DNA of 7,987 bases from Thiobacillus sp. Its GTDB lineage: Bacteria; Pseudomonadota; Gammaproteobacteria; Burkholderiales; Thiobacillaceae. Position 1 is the first letter of the stretch. Every line of letters begins with the position of its first letter. Below are positions 1-5,289 of this stretch, one piece after another. Under the pieces are notes generated by a model. The model saw only the letters and a program-made list of their open reading frames with translations. It did no database searches and was not told the origin of the DNA. The DNA lies in contig DONB01000073.1 in the NCBI GenBank assembly GCA_003510325.1, positions 6,211 to 14,197 on the forward strand, in the 5' to 3' direction. The translations under genes were made by a program, and so were the position numbers.

Positions 1-48
1 GGCGAAGACGACATCGTGCGCTTCGAGGACATCTATAAGCGCAACTGA
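1..48 (+). CDS. 3' end of an unidentified upstream gene (partial)
   Basis: Reading from base 1, 15 codons run to a TGA at 46-48 and give the tail GEDDIVRFEDIYKRN. Thirteen of the 15 codons end in G or C. This matches the codon bias of the confirmed genes downstream and is not seen in the other two frames, so the segment is probably the real C-terminus of a protein whose body lies outside the window. The fragment is too short and too general (acidic, then a basic end) to assign a family. It is separated from flhD by 284 bp, so it is probably not part of the flagellar transcript. Confidence 0.55.
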   Translation, partial: GEDDIVRFEDIYKRN

Positions 49-332
49 ATGTTGTGATATTGCAGGTCGCCTGCTTCACGCGCTTTACTGCAAGTCTTTG
101 TTATTCGACAGCTTGTTCAGCCGGTGCCGGCCGCGGTCCGGTCGCGGGCCATGCGCGCCGTACGTCCCGCGGAACTGCGTGTCAGACAAACACCGACAAG
201 ACAGGTTATTCATATCGGTCCGACAATACAGCCTTTCTCCACATTAACTTTCCCGGGTGTCGTCCGAAAACGAATTCACCACGCTGACTTAAGTGTGAAT
301 TCGAAAAAATTCAACGAAGAAGGACAGGCAAA
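49..332 (+). promoter_or_regulatory. flhD upstream leader / promoter region
   Basis: This 284-bp stretch lies between the upstream gene's stop and flhD and has no credible gene; the short open frames in it lack ribosome binding sites and typical codon bias. It is less GC-rich towards flhD, as expected for a promoter region. A small hairpin (GCAGG at 62-66, CCTGC at 70-74) just after the upstream stop could be a weak transcription end, but no T-run follows it. A GC-rich imperfect dyad lies at 120-150. A larger, cleaner dyad lies at 271-303 and is listed separately. I could not find a sigma-70 -35/-10 pair that I would defend. The master-operon promoter should lie in this region by position, because flhD is the first flagellar gene here. 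Confidence 0.5.
271..303. repeat. 9-bp perfect inverted repeat upstream of flhD
   Basis: CGAATTCAC at 271-279 and GTGAATTCG at 295-303 are exact reverse complements separated by 15 nt, with the centre about 46 nt before the flhD ATG. The two arms are 24 bp apart centre to centre, roughly two helical turns, so the dyad could bind a dimeric regulator. It could also form a hairpin in the flhDC mRNA leader just before the Shine-Dalgarno at 318-324. The TTCAC/GTGAA orientation is opposite to a CRP site (TGTGA...TCACA). The repeat is directly visible; the role is inference. Confidence 0.55.
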
Positions 333-650
333 ATGAAAATGGACGAAATGCTGGACGAGATGCGCGATGTCAATCTGAACTATCTGATGCTCGCGCAGAA
401 CATGATCCAACATGACAAGGCCACTGCAGTCTTTCGCCTGGGTATCAGCCAGGACGTGGCTGACCTGATCGAGGCCCTGACGCCTGCGCAGATTCTCAAG
501 CTCGCCGGTTCCGGGATGCTGGTGTCGCGCTTCCGCTTCGACGACGGCGTGGTGCTCAACATGCTGACCAGCTACACCAAGGATCGAACCCTGGCGCAGT
601 CCCACGCAGCCATTCTGATGGCAGGGCAGGCCATGGAAGCCTTTGCCTGA
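333..650 (+). CDS. flhD: Flagellar master transcriptional activator subunit FlhD
   Basis: FlhD combines with FlhC into the FlhD4C2 complex that switches on class-2 flagellar promoters with sigma-70 RNA polymerase in the cytoplasm. The 105-residue product aligns without gaps to the first part of E. coli FlhD: NLNYLMLAQ at 14-22, DKATAVFRLG at 28-37, then LTPAQILKLA and LVSRFRFD at 63-70. It lacks roughly the last ten residues of the E. coli protein, a poorly conserved tail. Residue 65 is Ser where E. coli FlhD has Cys65, which forms an inter-subunit disulfide. The start at 333 is supported by AGAAGGA at 318-324, 8 nt upstream; a second ATG two codons on (339) is possible but less well spaced. 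flhC follows after 30 nt, so the pair is co-transcribed and probably co-translated in balanced amounts. The family assignment is secure. Confidence 0.97.
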   Translation: MKMDEMLDEMRDVNLNYLMLAQNMIQHDKATAVFRLGISQDVADLIEALTPAQILKLAGSGMLVSRFRFDDGVVLNMLTSYTKDRTLAQSHAAILMAGQAMEAFA

Positions 651-680
651 TTCCGCAGCCAGTCGATTGGGAGTGTTGAG

Positions 681-1235
681 ATGAGCAAGAAAAGTCTGTT
701 GACCGAAATGCGCGACACCCAGCTGGCGATCGAACTGATCGAGCTCGGCGCCCGCCCGCAGGTGCTGGAATCCGAGACCTCGCTGTCGCGCGAGCGACTG
801 CTCAAGCTGTACAAGGAAGTCAAAGGCGTGTCGCCGCCCAAGGGCATGCTGCCGTTCTCGACCGACTGGTTCCTGACCTGGCTGCCCAACGTCCATTCCT
901 CGCTGTTCATCAACATTCACCGCTACATCACCCGAAACAGCGACTGCAGCGGCATCGAGGCCGTGCTCAAGAGTTATCGTCTGTACCAGGAATACCTGCA
1001 TACCAACCAGATCGAGGCGGTGCTGAGCTTCACCCGTGCCTGGACGCTGAACCGCTTCTTCGAAAGCCGCATGCTCGAAACCGCCGTGTGCAGCGATTGC
1101 GGCGGCCACTTCGTGGTGCATCCGGATGACCTGCACGACAAATATGTCTGCGGCCTGTGCAACATGCCCGCGCGCGCCGGAAAAACCCGCAAGGCCAAGG
1201 CCGCTGCCGAAATCGAATTGACGGCCGCCGCCTGA
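681..1235 (+). CDS. flhC: Flagellar master transcriptional activator subunit FlhC
   Basis: FlhC is the DNA-contacting, zinc-binding partner of FlhD in the class-1 activator of flagellar genes. The 184-residue product carries the full family signature. The N-terminal part holds SLLTEMRDTQLAIELIELGA. A middle segment has GMLPFSTDWFLTWLPNVHSS at 55-74 and SLFINIHRYI. At the C-terminus a four-cysteine zinc site falls at C137, C140 (CSDC) and C157, C160 (CGLC), the same residue numbers as in E. coli FlhC. The last 20 or so residues are a Lys/Ala-rich tail that differs from enteric proteins. A GGGAG Shine-Dalgarno at 669-673 lies 7 nt before the ATG. The next gene begins only 23 nt after the stop. 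Nothing suggests damage. Confidence 0.97.
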   Translation: MSKKSLLTEMRDTQLAIELIELGARPQVLESETSLSRERLLKLYKEVKGVSPPKGMLPFSTDWFLTWLPNVHSSLFINIHRYITRNSDCSGIEAVLKSYRLYQEYLHTNQIEAVLSFTRAWTLNRFFESRMLETAVCSDCGGHFVVHPDDLHDKYVCGLCNMPARAGKTRKAKAAAEIELTAAA

Positions 1236-1258
1236 CGGCTGTCCCGACCCGACCGGTG

Positions 1259-2017
1259 ATGAAGCGTCTGCCGGTCGGTCTCCAGTCGCTCATCATCCAG
1301 TGCACGGCCCTGTTGCTGGCCGGGCTCGCCGTCCGTCTGCTCCCCCCCGATTTCCCCATCGCTTCGCCCCTGTGGCAACTGGCCCTCGCGCAAGGCGCCT
1401 TGGCCTGCGTGCTGAGCCTGTCCTGGCGGCAGCCGGCCTGGTGGCCGCCGCTGCATGCCGCGTTTCTGCCGTCCGTCCTGTTCACCCTGCAATGGAACGC
1501 GCCCGCCTGGCTGTACCTGGCCGCGTTTCTGCTGTTGCTGCTGTTCTTCTGGAGCACCGCGCGCACCCGGGTGCCCCTGTATCTGTCCGATCGCAAGGCC
1601 TGGCATGCGGTCGCGGCCTGGCTGCCCGAGCAGCAGGGGTTCAGCTTCATCGATCTCGGCAGCGGTCTGGGCGGGGTGCTGTTCGATCTGGAAAAACGCT
1701 TTCCGCAGGGCCGCTTCGTGGGTACCGAACTGGCGCCGGCGCCCTGGCTCATCAGCCGCGTACGGGCCTGGCTCCAGGGCAGCCGGGTGCGGCTGATGCG
1801 GCGCGACTACGCGGCGCTGAACCTGGCTGATTTCGACGTCGTGTTTGCCTTCCTGTCCCCGGCCGCCATGCCCGCCCTGTGGCAGCAGGCCCAGGCCCAG
1901 ATGCGAAAAGGCGGCCTGTTCATCAGTCTGTCGTTCAGCGTGGAAGAGCGCGAACCGGACCACGTGGTGCCGTTGGCCGAAGGCGAGCGGCACACCTTGT
2001 ACGCATGGCGGATGTGA
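1259..2017 (+). CDS. Membrane-anchored class I SAM-dependent methyltransferase-like protein (FAM173-like)
   Basis: This product of about 252 residues has two parts. The N-terminal hundred residues hold four hydrophobic segments (about 12-28, 38-56, 65-79 and 81-98), predicting membrane anchoring. The rest is a Rossmann methyltransferase domain: motif I FIDLGSGLGG at 130-139, a second-strand GTEL at 155-158 whose Glu would bind the SAM ribose, DVVFAFLSPAAM at 193-204 and a beta-hairpin end with PDHV at 233-236. The run GTELAPAPWLISRVRAW and the terminal PDHV recall the FAM173 lysine methyltransferases (human ATPSCKMT and ANTKMT); this comparison is from memory. The frame is open upstream to an ATG at 1157 inside flhC, but codons 1157-1235 are an out-of-frame read of flhC, so I prefer ATG 1259; GTG 1256 is equally possible. 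No good Shine-Dalgarno is present, suggesting coupling to flhC 23 nt before. The substrate is unknown; the flagellar link is by location only. Confidence 0.8.
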   Translation: MKRLPVGLQSLIIQCTALLLAGLAVRLLPPDFPIASPLWQLALAQGALACVLSLSWRQPAWWPPLHAAFLPSVLFTLQWNAPAWLYLAAFLLLLLFFWSTARTRVPLYLSDRKAWHAVAAWLPEQQGFSFIDLGSGLGGVLFDLEKRFPQGRFVGTELAPAPWLISRVRAWLQGSRVRLMRRDYAALNLADFDVVFAFLSPAAMPALWQQAQAQMRKGGLFISLSFSVEEREPDHVVPLAEGERHTLYAWRM

Positions 2018-2050
2018 GCGATGGCAGATGGAAATACCCGGGATGCGCCA

Positions 2051-2077
2051 TCAAGTTTCTTTCAGTCTGGTCGAATC
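2051..2077 (+). promoter_or_regulatory. Candidate sigma-28 (FliA) promoter for motAB
   Basis: TCAAGTTT at 2051-2058 and GTCGAATC at 2070-2077 are separated by 11 nt. Against the enteric consensus TAAAGTTT-N11-GCCGATAA, the -35 element matches 7 of 8 and the -10 element 4 of 8, with the central CGA kept. TCAAG is a common -35 form outside the enterics, as far as I recall. The site lies in the only sizeable gap before motA, and motAB is a sigma-28 (class 3) operon in enterics. Transcription would begin near 2084, about 85 nt before the motA start. The weak -10 keeps confidence moderate. Confidence 0.45.
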
Positions 2078-2089
2078 CTAATCCTGAGA

Positions 2090-2119
2090 GCCTCGTTTTT
2101 GAACATGCAAAAACGGGGC
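2090..2119 (+). other. 12-bp-stem hairpin in the motA leader
   Basis: GCCTCGTTTTTG (2090-2101) pairs with CAAAAACGGGGC (2108-2119) around a 6-nt loop; 11 pairs are Watson-Crick and one is a T-G wobble. There is no T-run after the 3' arm on either strand, so it is not a standard intrinsic terminator. It begins a few nucleotides after the expected start of a transcript from the candidate sigma-28 promoter, so it could be a 5' stabilising hairpin or could slow transcripts reading through from flhDC. The structure is plain in the sequence; its function is inferred. Confidence 0.6.
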
Positions 2120-2120
2120 A

Positions 2121-2140
2121 GGGCGGAACCGGTCCCGCCC
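2121..2140. repeat. GC-rich near-palindrome before motA
   Basis: GGGCGG at 2121-2126 and CCGCCC at 2135-2140 flank an ACCGGT core (2128-2133). The whole 20-bp block is palindromic except for one mismatched pair (2127/2134). It sits directly after the longer hairpin and ends 14 nt before the AAGGA ribosome binding site (2155-2159). It could form a second, smaller hairpin or be a protein-binding site. Confidence 0.4.
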
Positions 2141-2169
2141 GGTCAATCCATCAAAAGGAATAGACGGTC

Positions 2170-3030
2170 GTGCTAGTCATTGTTGGTTATATTGTCATTC
2201 TGATATCGGTCTTCGGCGGCTTCGCGCTGGCGGGCGGGCATCTAGCGTCACTGTGGCAGCCGGTGGAATTGCTCATGATCGGTGGCGGCGCAGTCGGCGC
2301 ATTCTTCGTCGGCAACAACGGCAAAGCCATCAAGGCCACCCTGAAGGCGCTGCCTACCGTCTTCAAGGGCTCGAAATACAATCGCGCGCTCTACATGGAC
2401 ACGATGGCGCTGTTGTACGAACTGCTGACCAAGATCCGCAAGGAAGGATTGATGTCGGTCGAGGCCGATGTCGACTCGCCCGAGAATAGCCCGCTGTTCT
2501 CGAAATATCCATCGGTGATGGCTGATCATCATGTGGTCGAGTTCCTCACCGACTACCTGCGCCTGATGGTGAGCGGGAGCATGAATGCCTTCGAAATCGA
2601 AAATCTGATGGACAACGAAATCGAGACCCATCATCACGAGGGCGAGGTGCCTGTGCATGTCATCTCCAAGCTCGGCGACGGCCTGCCGGCCTTCGGTATC
2701 GTGGCGGCGGTGATGGGGGTGGTGCACACCATGGAGTCGGTCGGCATTCCTCCGGCGGAGCTGGGCATCCTGATTGCCGCGGCCCTGGTTGGCACCTTCC
2801 TCGGCATCCTGCTGTCATACGGCTTCGTCAGTCCTCTCGCCGGCCTGCTTGAACAGAAGCTGCACGAATCGACCAAGATGCTGCAGTGCGTCAAGGTCAC
2901 CCTTCTGGCCAGCATCAACGGCTACGCGCCGGCGATTGCGGTCGAGTTCGGGCGCAAGGTGCTGTTCTCGACCGAGCGGCCTTCCTTCAGCGAACTGGAA
3001 ACGCACGTCAAGGGCGCGAAGTCGCGCTGA
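2170..3030 (+). CDS. motA: Flagellar motor stator protein MotA
   Basis: MotA is the inner-membrane stator subunit that forms the proton channel with MotB and pushes on the rotor protein FliG. The 286-residue product shows the family layout: N-terminal helices from residue 1 (MLVIVGYIVILISVFGG, then LLMIGGGAVGAFFVG at 35-49), a large cytoplasmic loop, and two helices at about 172-190 and 198-220. Key residues fall at the E. coli numbers: Arg90 and Glu98 in the cytoplasmic loop that contacts FliG, and Pro173 and Pro222 next to the channel. The start is GTG; AAGGA at 2155-2159 lies 10 nt before it, and the protein begins exactly where MotA proteins usually do. A hairpin and a candidate sigma-28 promoter precede it. 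motB follows after 36 nt. TM assignments beyond the motifs are approximate. Confidence 0.97.
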   Translation: MLVIVGYIVILISVFGGFALAGGHLASLWQPVELLMIGGGAVGAFFVGNNGKAIKATLKALPTVFKGSKYNRALYMDTMALLYELLTKIRKEGLMSVEADVDSPENSPLFSKYPSVMADHHVVEFLTDYLRLMVSGSMNAFEIENLMDNEIETHHHEGEVPVHVISKLGDGLPAFGIVAAVMGVVHTMESVGIPPAELGILIAAALVGTFLGILLSYGFVSPLAGLLEQKLHESTKMLQCVKVTLLASINGYAPAIAVEFGRKVLFSTERPSFSELETHVKGAKSR

Positions 3031-3066
3031 TAGCCCCGGGTTGCCAGTTTCTAACAAGCACAAGCC

Positions 3067-3999
3067 ATGAGCGAGCAAAAACCGCCCATCATCGTCAAGC
3101 GCATCAAGAAGGTGAGCGGCGGCCATCACGGCGGCGCCTGGAAAATCGCCTATGCCGATTTCGTGACTGCGATGATGGCGTTCTTTCTGCTGATGTGGCT
3201 GCGGGGATCGACCTCCAAGGGCGATCTGGAAGGCATCGCGGAATATTTCAAGAACCCGCTCAAGGTGTCCATGCAAGGAGGCTCTGGCAGCGGCGACAGT
3301 TCCAGCGTCATCAAGGGCGGCGGCGCCGATCTGACGCGCAAGGAGGGCCAGATCAAGAAAGGCGAGACCGAGGCAGAGAAAAAATCCTACAACCTGAAGG
3401 CGGCGCAGGCCGAACTCGAACGCATCGAGGCGGCCAAGCTTAAGCAACTGAAGACCCGCCTGGAGGAGGCGGTCGATGCCAACCCGACATTGCGCCAATT
3501 CAAGCGGCAACTGCTGATCGACATCACCAGCGAAGGGCTGCGCATCCAGATCGTCGACGAGCAGAACCGGCCCATGTTCAATCTGGCGAGCGCCGAACTG
3601 CAGCCCTACACCAAGATCATCCTGCACGAGATCGGTCAGGTGCTGAATGACGTTCAGAATCGCGTCAGTCTGTCGGGGCACACCGACGCCAAGCCGTACG
3701 CCAATCGCGAACGCGGCTACAGCAACTGGGAGTTGTCGGCCGATCGCGCCAATGCGTCGCGCCGCGAACTGATCGCGGGCGGAATGGACGAAACGAAAAT
3801 GCTGCGCGTGGTCGGGCTGGCTTCATCGGTTCCGTTCAACAATGCAGCCCCTCTCGATCCGGTCAATCGCCGCATCAGCATCATCGTGATGAACAAGCGC
3901 ACCGAGGAGGCCATCACCAAGGAGGCGTCCGGCGTCAGCGTTGGCGACGAGGACGCGGTGCGCGACGAAATCGGGAACGCCGGGCCCCCGCCGCTCTGA
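3067..3999 (+). CDS. motB: Flagellar motor stator protein MotB
   Basis: MotB anchors the stator to peptidoglycan and carries the proton-binding aspartate. The 310-residue product has a basic N-terminus, then one membrane helix (about 26-45) containing Asp31 in the YADFVTAMMAF motif, matching the essential Asp32 of E. coli. A plug-like amphipathic stretch GDLEGIAEYFKNPL follows at 52-65, then a Gly/Ser-rich and Lys/Glu-rich linker (about 71-135). An OmpA-like peptidoglycan-binding domain spans about 150-275, with SGHTD at 203-207, LSADRANASRREL at 223-235 and NRRISI at 267-272. The last 35 residues are an acidic, variable tail. The start is fixed by the conserved N-terminus. I see no clear Shine-Dalgarno, so translation probably depends on the motA ribosomes ending 36 nt upstream. 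The aspartate helix fits a proton-driven MotB, but the ion was not tested. Confidence 0.97.
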   Translation: MSEQKPPIIVKRIKKVSGGHHGGAWKIAYADFVTAMMAFFLLMWLRGSTSKGDLEGIAEYFKNPLKVSMQGGSGSGDSSSVIKGGGADLTRKEGQIKKGETEAEKKSYNLKAAQAELERIEAAKLKQLKTRLEEAVDANPTLRQFKRQLLIDITSEGLRIQIVDEQNRPMFNLASAELQPYTKIILHEIGQVLNDVQNRVSLSGHTDAKPYANRERGYSNWELSADRANASRRELIAGGMDETKMLRVVGLASSVPFNNAAPLDPVNRRISIIVMNKRTEEAITKEASGVSVGDEDAVRDEIGNAGPPPL

Positions 4000-4008
4000 C
4001 TGACGTGC

Positions 4009-4031
4009 GGCCTGCCGAGAAATAGCAGGCC
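4009..4031 (+). terminator. Hairpin after motB, possible weak terminator
   Basis: GGCCTGC at 4009-4015 and GCAGGCC at 4025-4031 form a perfect 7-bp stem around a 9-nt loop, 10 nt after the motB stop. The following bases are pyrimidine-rich but have no T-run, so it would be a weak or partial intrinsic terminator at best. It could separate motAB from flhBAF, or protect the 3' end of the motAB mRNA. The loop and right arm contain AAATAGC, the most conserved part of a FlhDC box, so the block may instead be part of an activator site. Confidence 0.4.
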
Positions 4032-4047
4032 AAATCCACCCTTATTC
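4020..4047 (+). promoter_or_regulatory. Possible FlhDC-box-like activator site before flhB
   Basis: AAATAGCA at 4020-4027 matches 7 of 8 bases of the AAATAGCG core of the enteric FlhDC box. CCTTATTC at 4040-4047 reads GAATAAGG on the opposite strand, 6 of 8 against AAATAACG. The two face each other across 12 nt, close to the 10-12 nt spacing I recall for enteric sites. The outer parts of both half-sites match poorly. About 7 nt downstream, TTGCCC (4054-4059) and GATACT (4075-4080) could be weak sigma-70 elements, though with a short 15-nt spacer. flhB is a class-2 FlhDC target in enterics, so the location fits. Confidence 0.3.
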
Positions 4048-4135
4048 CCCTGATTGCCCGCTCCGGGCATGTCCGATACTTCAGCCTGTAGAAAGCCCGT
4101 TTCTGCTCGATGCAGATGACAGGTATTCCCCCAAC

Positions 4136-4141
4136 AGGTGA
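4136..4141 (+). promoter_or_regulatory. Shine-Dalgarno that fixes the flhB start
   Basis: AGGTGA lies 8 nt before the ATG at 4150. An in-frame GTG at 4138 would also open the frame, but it falls inside this ribosome binding site and would add four residues (MKSG) not expected in the family, so 4150 is the better start. Confidence 0.7.
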
Positions 4142-4149
4142 AATCCGGG

Positions 4150-5289
4150 ATGGCTGAAGAAAACGATCAGGAAAAGACAGAACCAGCCTCGCCACAGAGG
4201 CTGGAGAAAGCCCGCGAGGACGGCCAGGTCGTGCAGTCGCGCGAACTGGCCACGTTCGTCGTCCTGATGGCCAGCGGTTCTGTCCTGTGGATGATGGCCG
4301 GCGGTCTCGGCCAGGCCATGTCGGGCATCATGCGCGACGGTCTGCAGTTCGATCCCGCCATCGCGCGCGACAGCTCGCACGTCATGGCACAGCTGTCGGA
4401 GCAGTTTTTCGCGGCCGCGCTGGCGCTGCTGCCCTTTCTGGGGGTGGTCGTGATTGCCACCTTGGCGTCGCCGCTGCTGCTGCGCGGCTGGCTGTTCAGC
4501 ACTAAGGCACTGGCACCCAAATTCGAACGCCTGAATCCGCTGACGGGCATCAAGCGGATGTTTTCCAGTCAAGGGCTGATCGAGCTGGTCAAGGCACTGG
4601 CCAAAGTCGGCTTGCTGGGCGGCGTGGCCGTCTGGCTGATCTGGTCCAACGTCGGTGCGATTTTTTCGCTCAGTCTGGAAGAGCCGTCGCTCGCCATCCA
4701 GCACATGGGCGACATCGTCGGCAAAGTCTTCCTGCTGGTCTCGGGTGCGATGATCTTCATCGTCGTGATCGACCTGCCATTCCAGCTCTGGAGCTTCTAC
4801 AAGAAAATGCGGATGAGCAAGGATGAACTGCGCCGCGAAGCCAAGGAGTCGGAAGGCGATCCGCACCTGAAAGCGCGTATTCGTGCGCAGCAGCGCGAGG
4901 TGGCCCGCCGCCGCATGATGTCCGAGATTCCGACCGCCGACGTGGTGGTGACCAACCCGACCCATTACGCTGTCGCGCTCAAGTACAGCGAAGGCAAGAT
5001 GCGCGGGCCGCGTGTGGTGGCCAAGGGCGCCGACGCCGTCGCTGCGAAGATCCGCGAACTGGCCGCCGAGCACAAGGTGCCGCTGCTGGAAGCGCCGCCG
5101 CTCGCACGTGCGCTGTTCCGTCACACCGAACTCGGCGACGAAATCCCGGCCACCTTGTACGCAGCAGTGGCCGAAGTGCTGGCCTATGTGTTCCAGCTGC
5201 GCCATTTCCAGCAGATTGGCGGCGCGTATCCCGATGCGCCGGTCAACCTGCCCGTTCCGCCCGAACTTGATCCGCTGCAGGCAGCATGA
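4150..5289 (+). CDS. flhB: Flagellar type III export switch protein FlhB
   Basis: FlhB is an inner-membrane component of the flagellar type III export gate; its self-cleaving cytoplasmic domain switches export from rod/hook-type to filament-type substrates. The 379-residue product begins MAEENDQEKTEPASPQRLEK, the usual FlhB opening. It has four hydrophobic segments (about 36-54, 87-106, 143-166 and 189-212), then a charged linker (KKMRMSKDELRREAKESEGD) and the cytoplasmic domain. The autocleavage site NPTH lies at 269-272, the same numbers as in enteric FlhB, so cleavage after Asn269 is expected. The C-terminus ends in a proline-rich tail (PVNLPVPPELDP). The start was chosen by the Shine-Dalgarno at 4136-4141. 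The stop overlaps the flhA start by 4 bp (ATGA), which implies translational coupling. The non-flagellar paralogue of virulence secretion systems is excluded by the neighbours. Confidence 0.97.
   Translation: MAEENDQEKTEPASPQRLEKAREDGQVVQSRELATFVVLMASGSVLWMMAGGLGQAMSGIMRDGLQFDPAIARDSSHVMAQLSEQFFAAALALLPFLGVVVIATLASPLLLRGWLFSTKALAPKFERLNPLTGIKRMFSSQGLIELVKALAKVGLLGGVAVWLIWSNVGAIFSLSLEEPSLAIQHMGDIVGKVFLLVSGAMIFIVVIDLPFQLWSFYKKMRMSKDELRREAKESEGDPHLKARIRAQQREVARRRMMSEIPTADVVVTNPTHYAVALKYSEGKMRGPRVVAKGADAVAAKIRELAAEHKVPLLEAPPLARALFRHTELGDEIPATLYAAVAEVLAYVFQLRHFQQIGGAYPDAPVNLPVPPELDPLQAA

Noticed and set aside
53..57. TGTGA as half of a CRP site upstream of flhD
   Set aside because: No TCACA-like half follows at 6 nt.
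120..150. GC-rich dyads GCCGG/CCGGC and GGCCGCG/CGCGGGCC as a terminator
   Set aside because: Loops or bulges are unfavourable and no T-run follows; such dyads are common by chance in GC-rich DNA.
183..212. CAGACA-N17/18-TATTCA as a sigma-70 promoter for flhD
   Set aside because: Only about half of the bases match in each element; not distinguishable from chance.
54..336. Two small + strand open frames in the flhD leader
   Set aside because: No ribosome binding sites, codon use unlike the neighbours, Cys/Arg/Thr-rich products without motifs; one would overlap the flhD start.
276..1136. Long - strand frame opposite flhD and flhC
   Set aside because: The composition is that of an antisense shadow, and both strands cannot plausibly be coding here, given full-length FlhD and FlhC matches on +.
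1157..1258. 34-codon N-terminal extension of the methyltransferase-like gene
   Set aside because: It lies mostly within flhC in another frame and is Arg-rich with no signal or motif, as expected of an out-of-frame read.
2021..2040. FlhDC-box-like words ATGGCAG and GAAATACCCG before motA
   Set aside because: The two halves resemble the enteric box, but the gap between them is about 4 nt too long and the end of the core is wrong; I could not find a facing partner site.
2815..3681. Long - strand frame opposite motA and motB
   Set aside because: No family motif; it runs across the motA-motB junction, where the + strand genes are certain.
4072..4079. TCCGATAC as a sigma-28 -10 element before flhB
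   Set aside because: The -10 match is good (6 of 8), but the correct -35 position (4053-4060) reads ATTGCCCG, with almost no resemblance to TAAAGTTT.
4081..5205. Long open frame on the - strand across flhB
   Set aside because: It is a mirror effect of GC-ending codons in flhB; its translation is His/Gln/Arg-rich with no recognisable domain, while the + strand is clearly FlhB.
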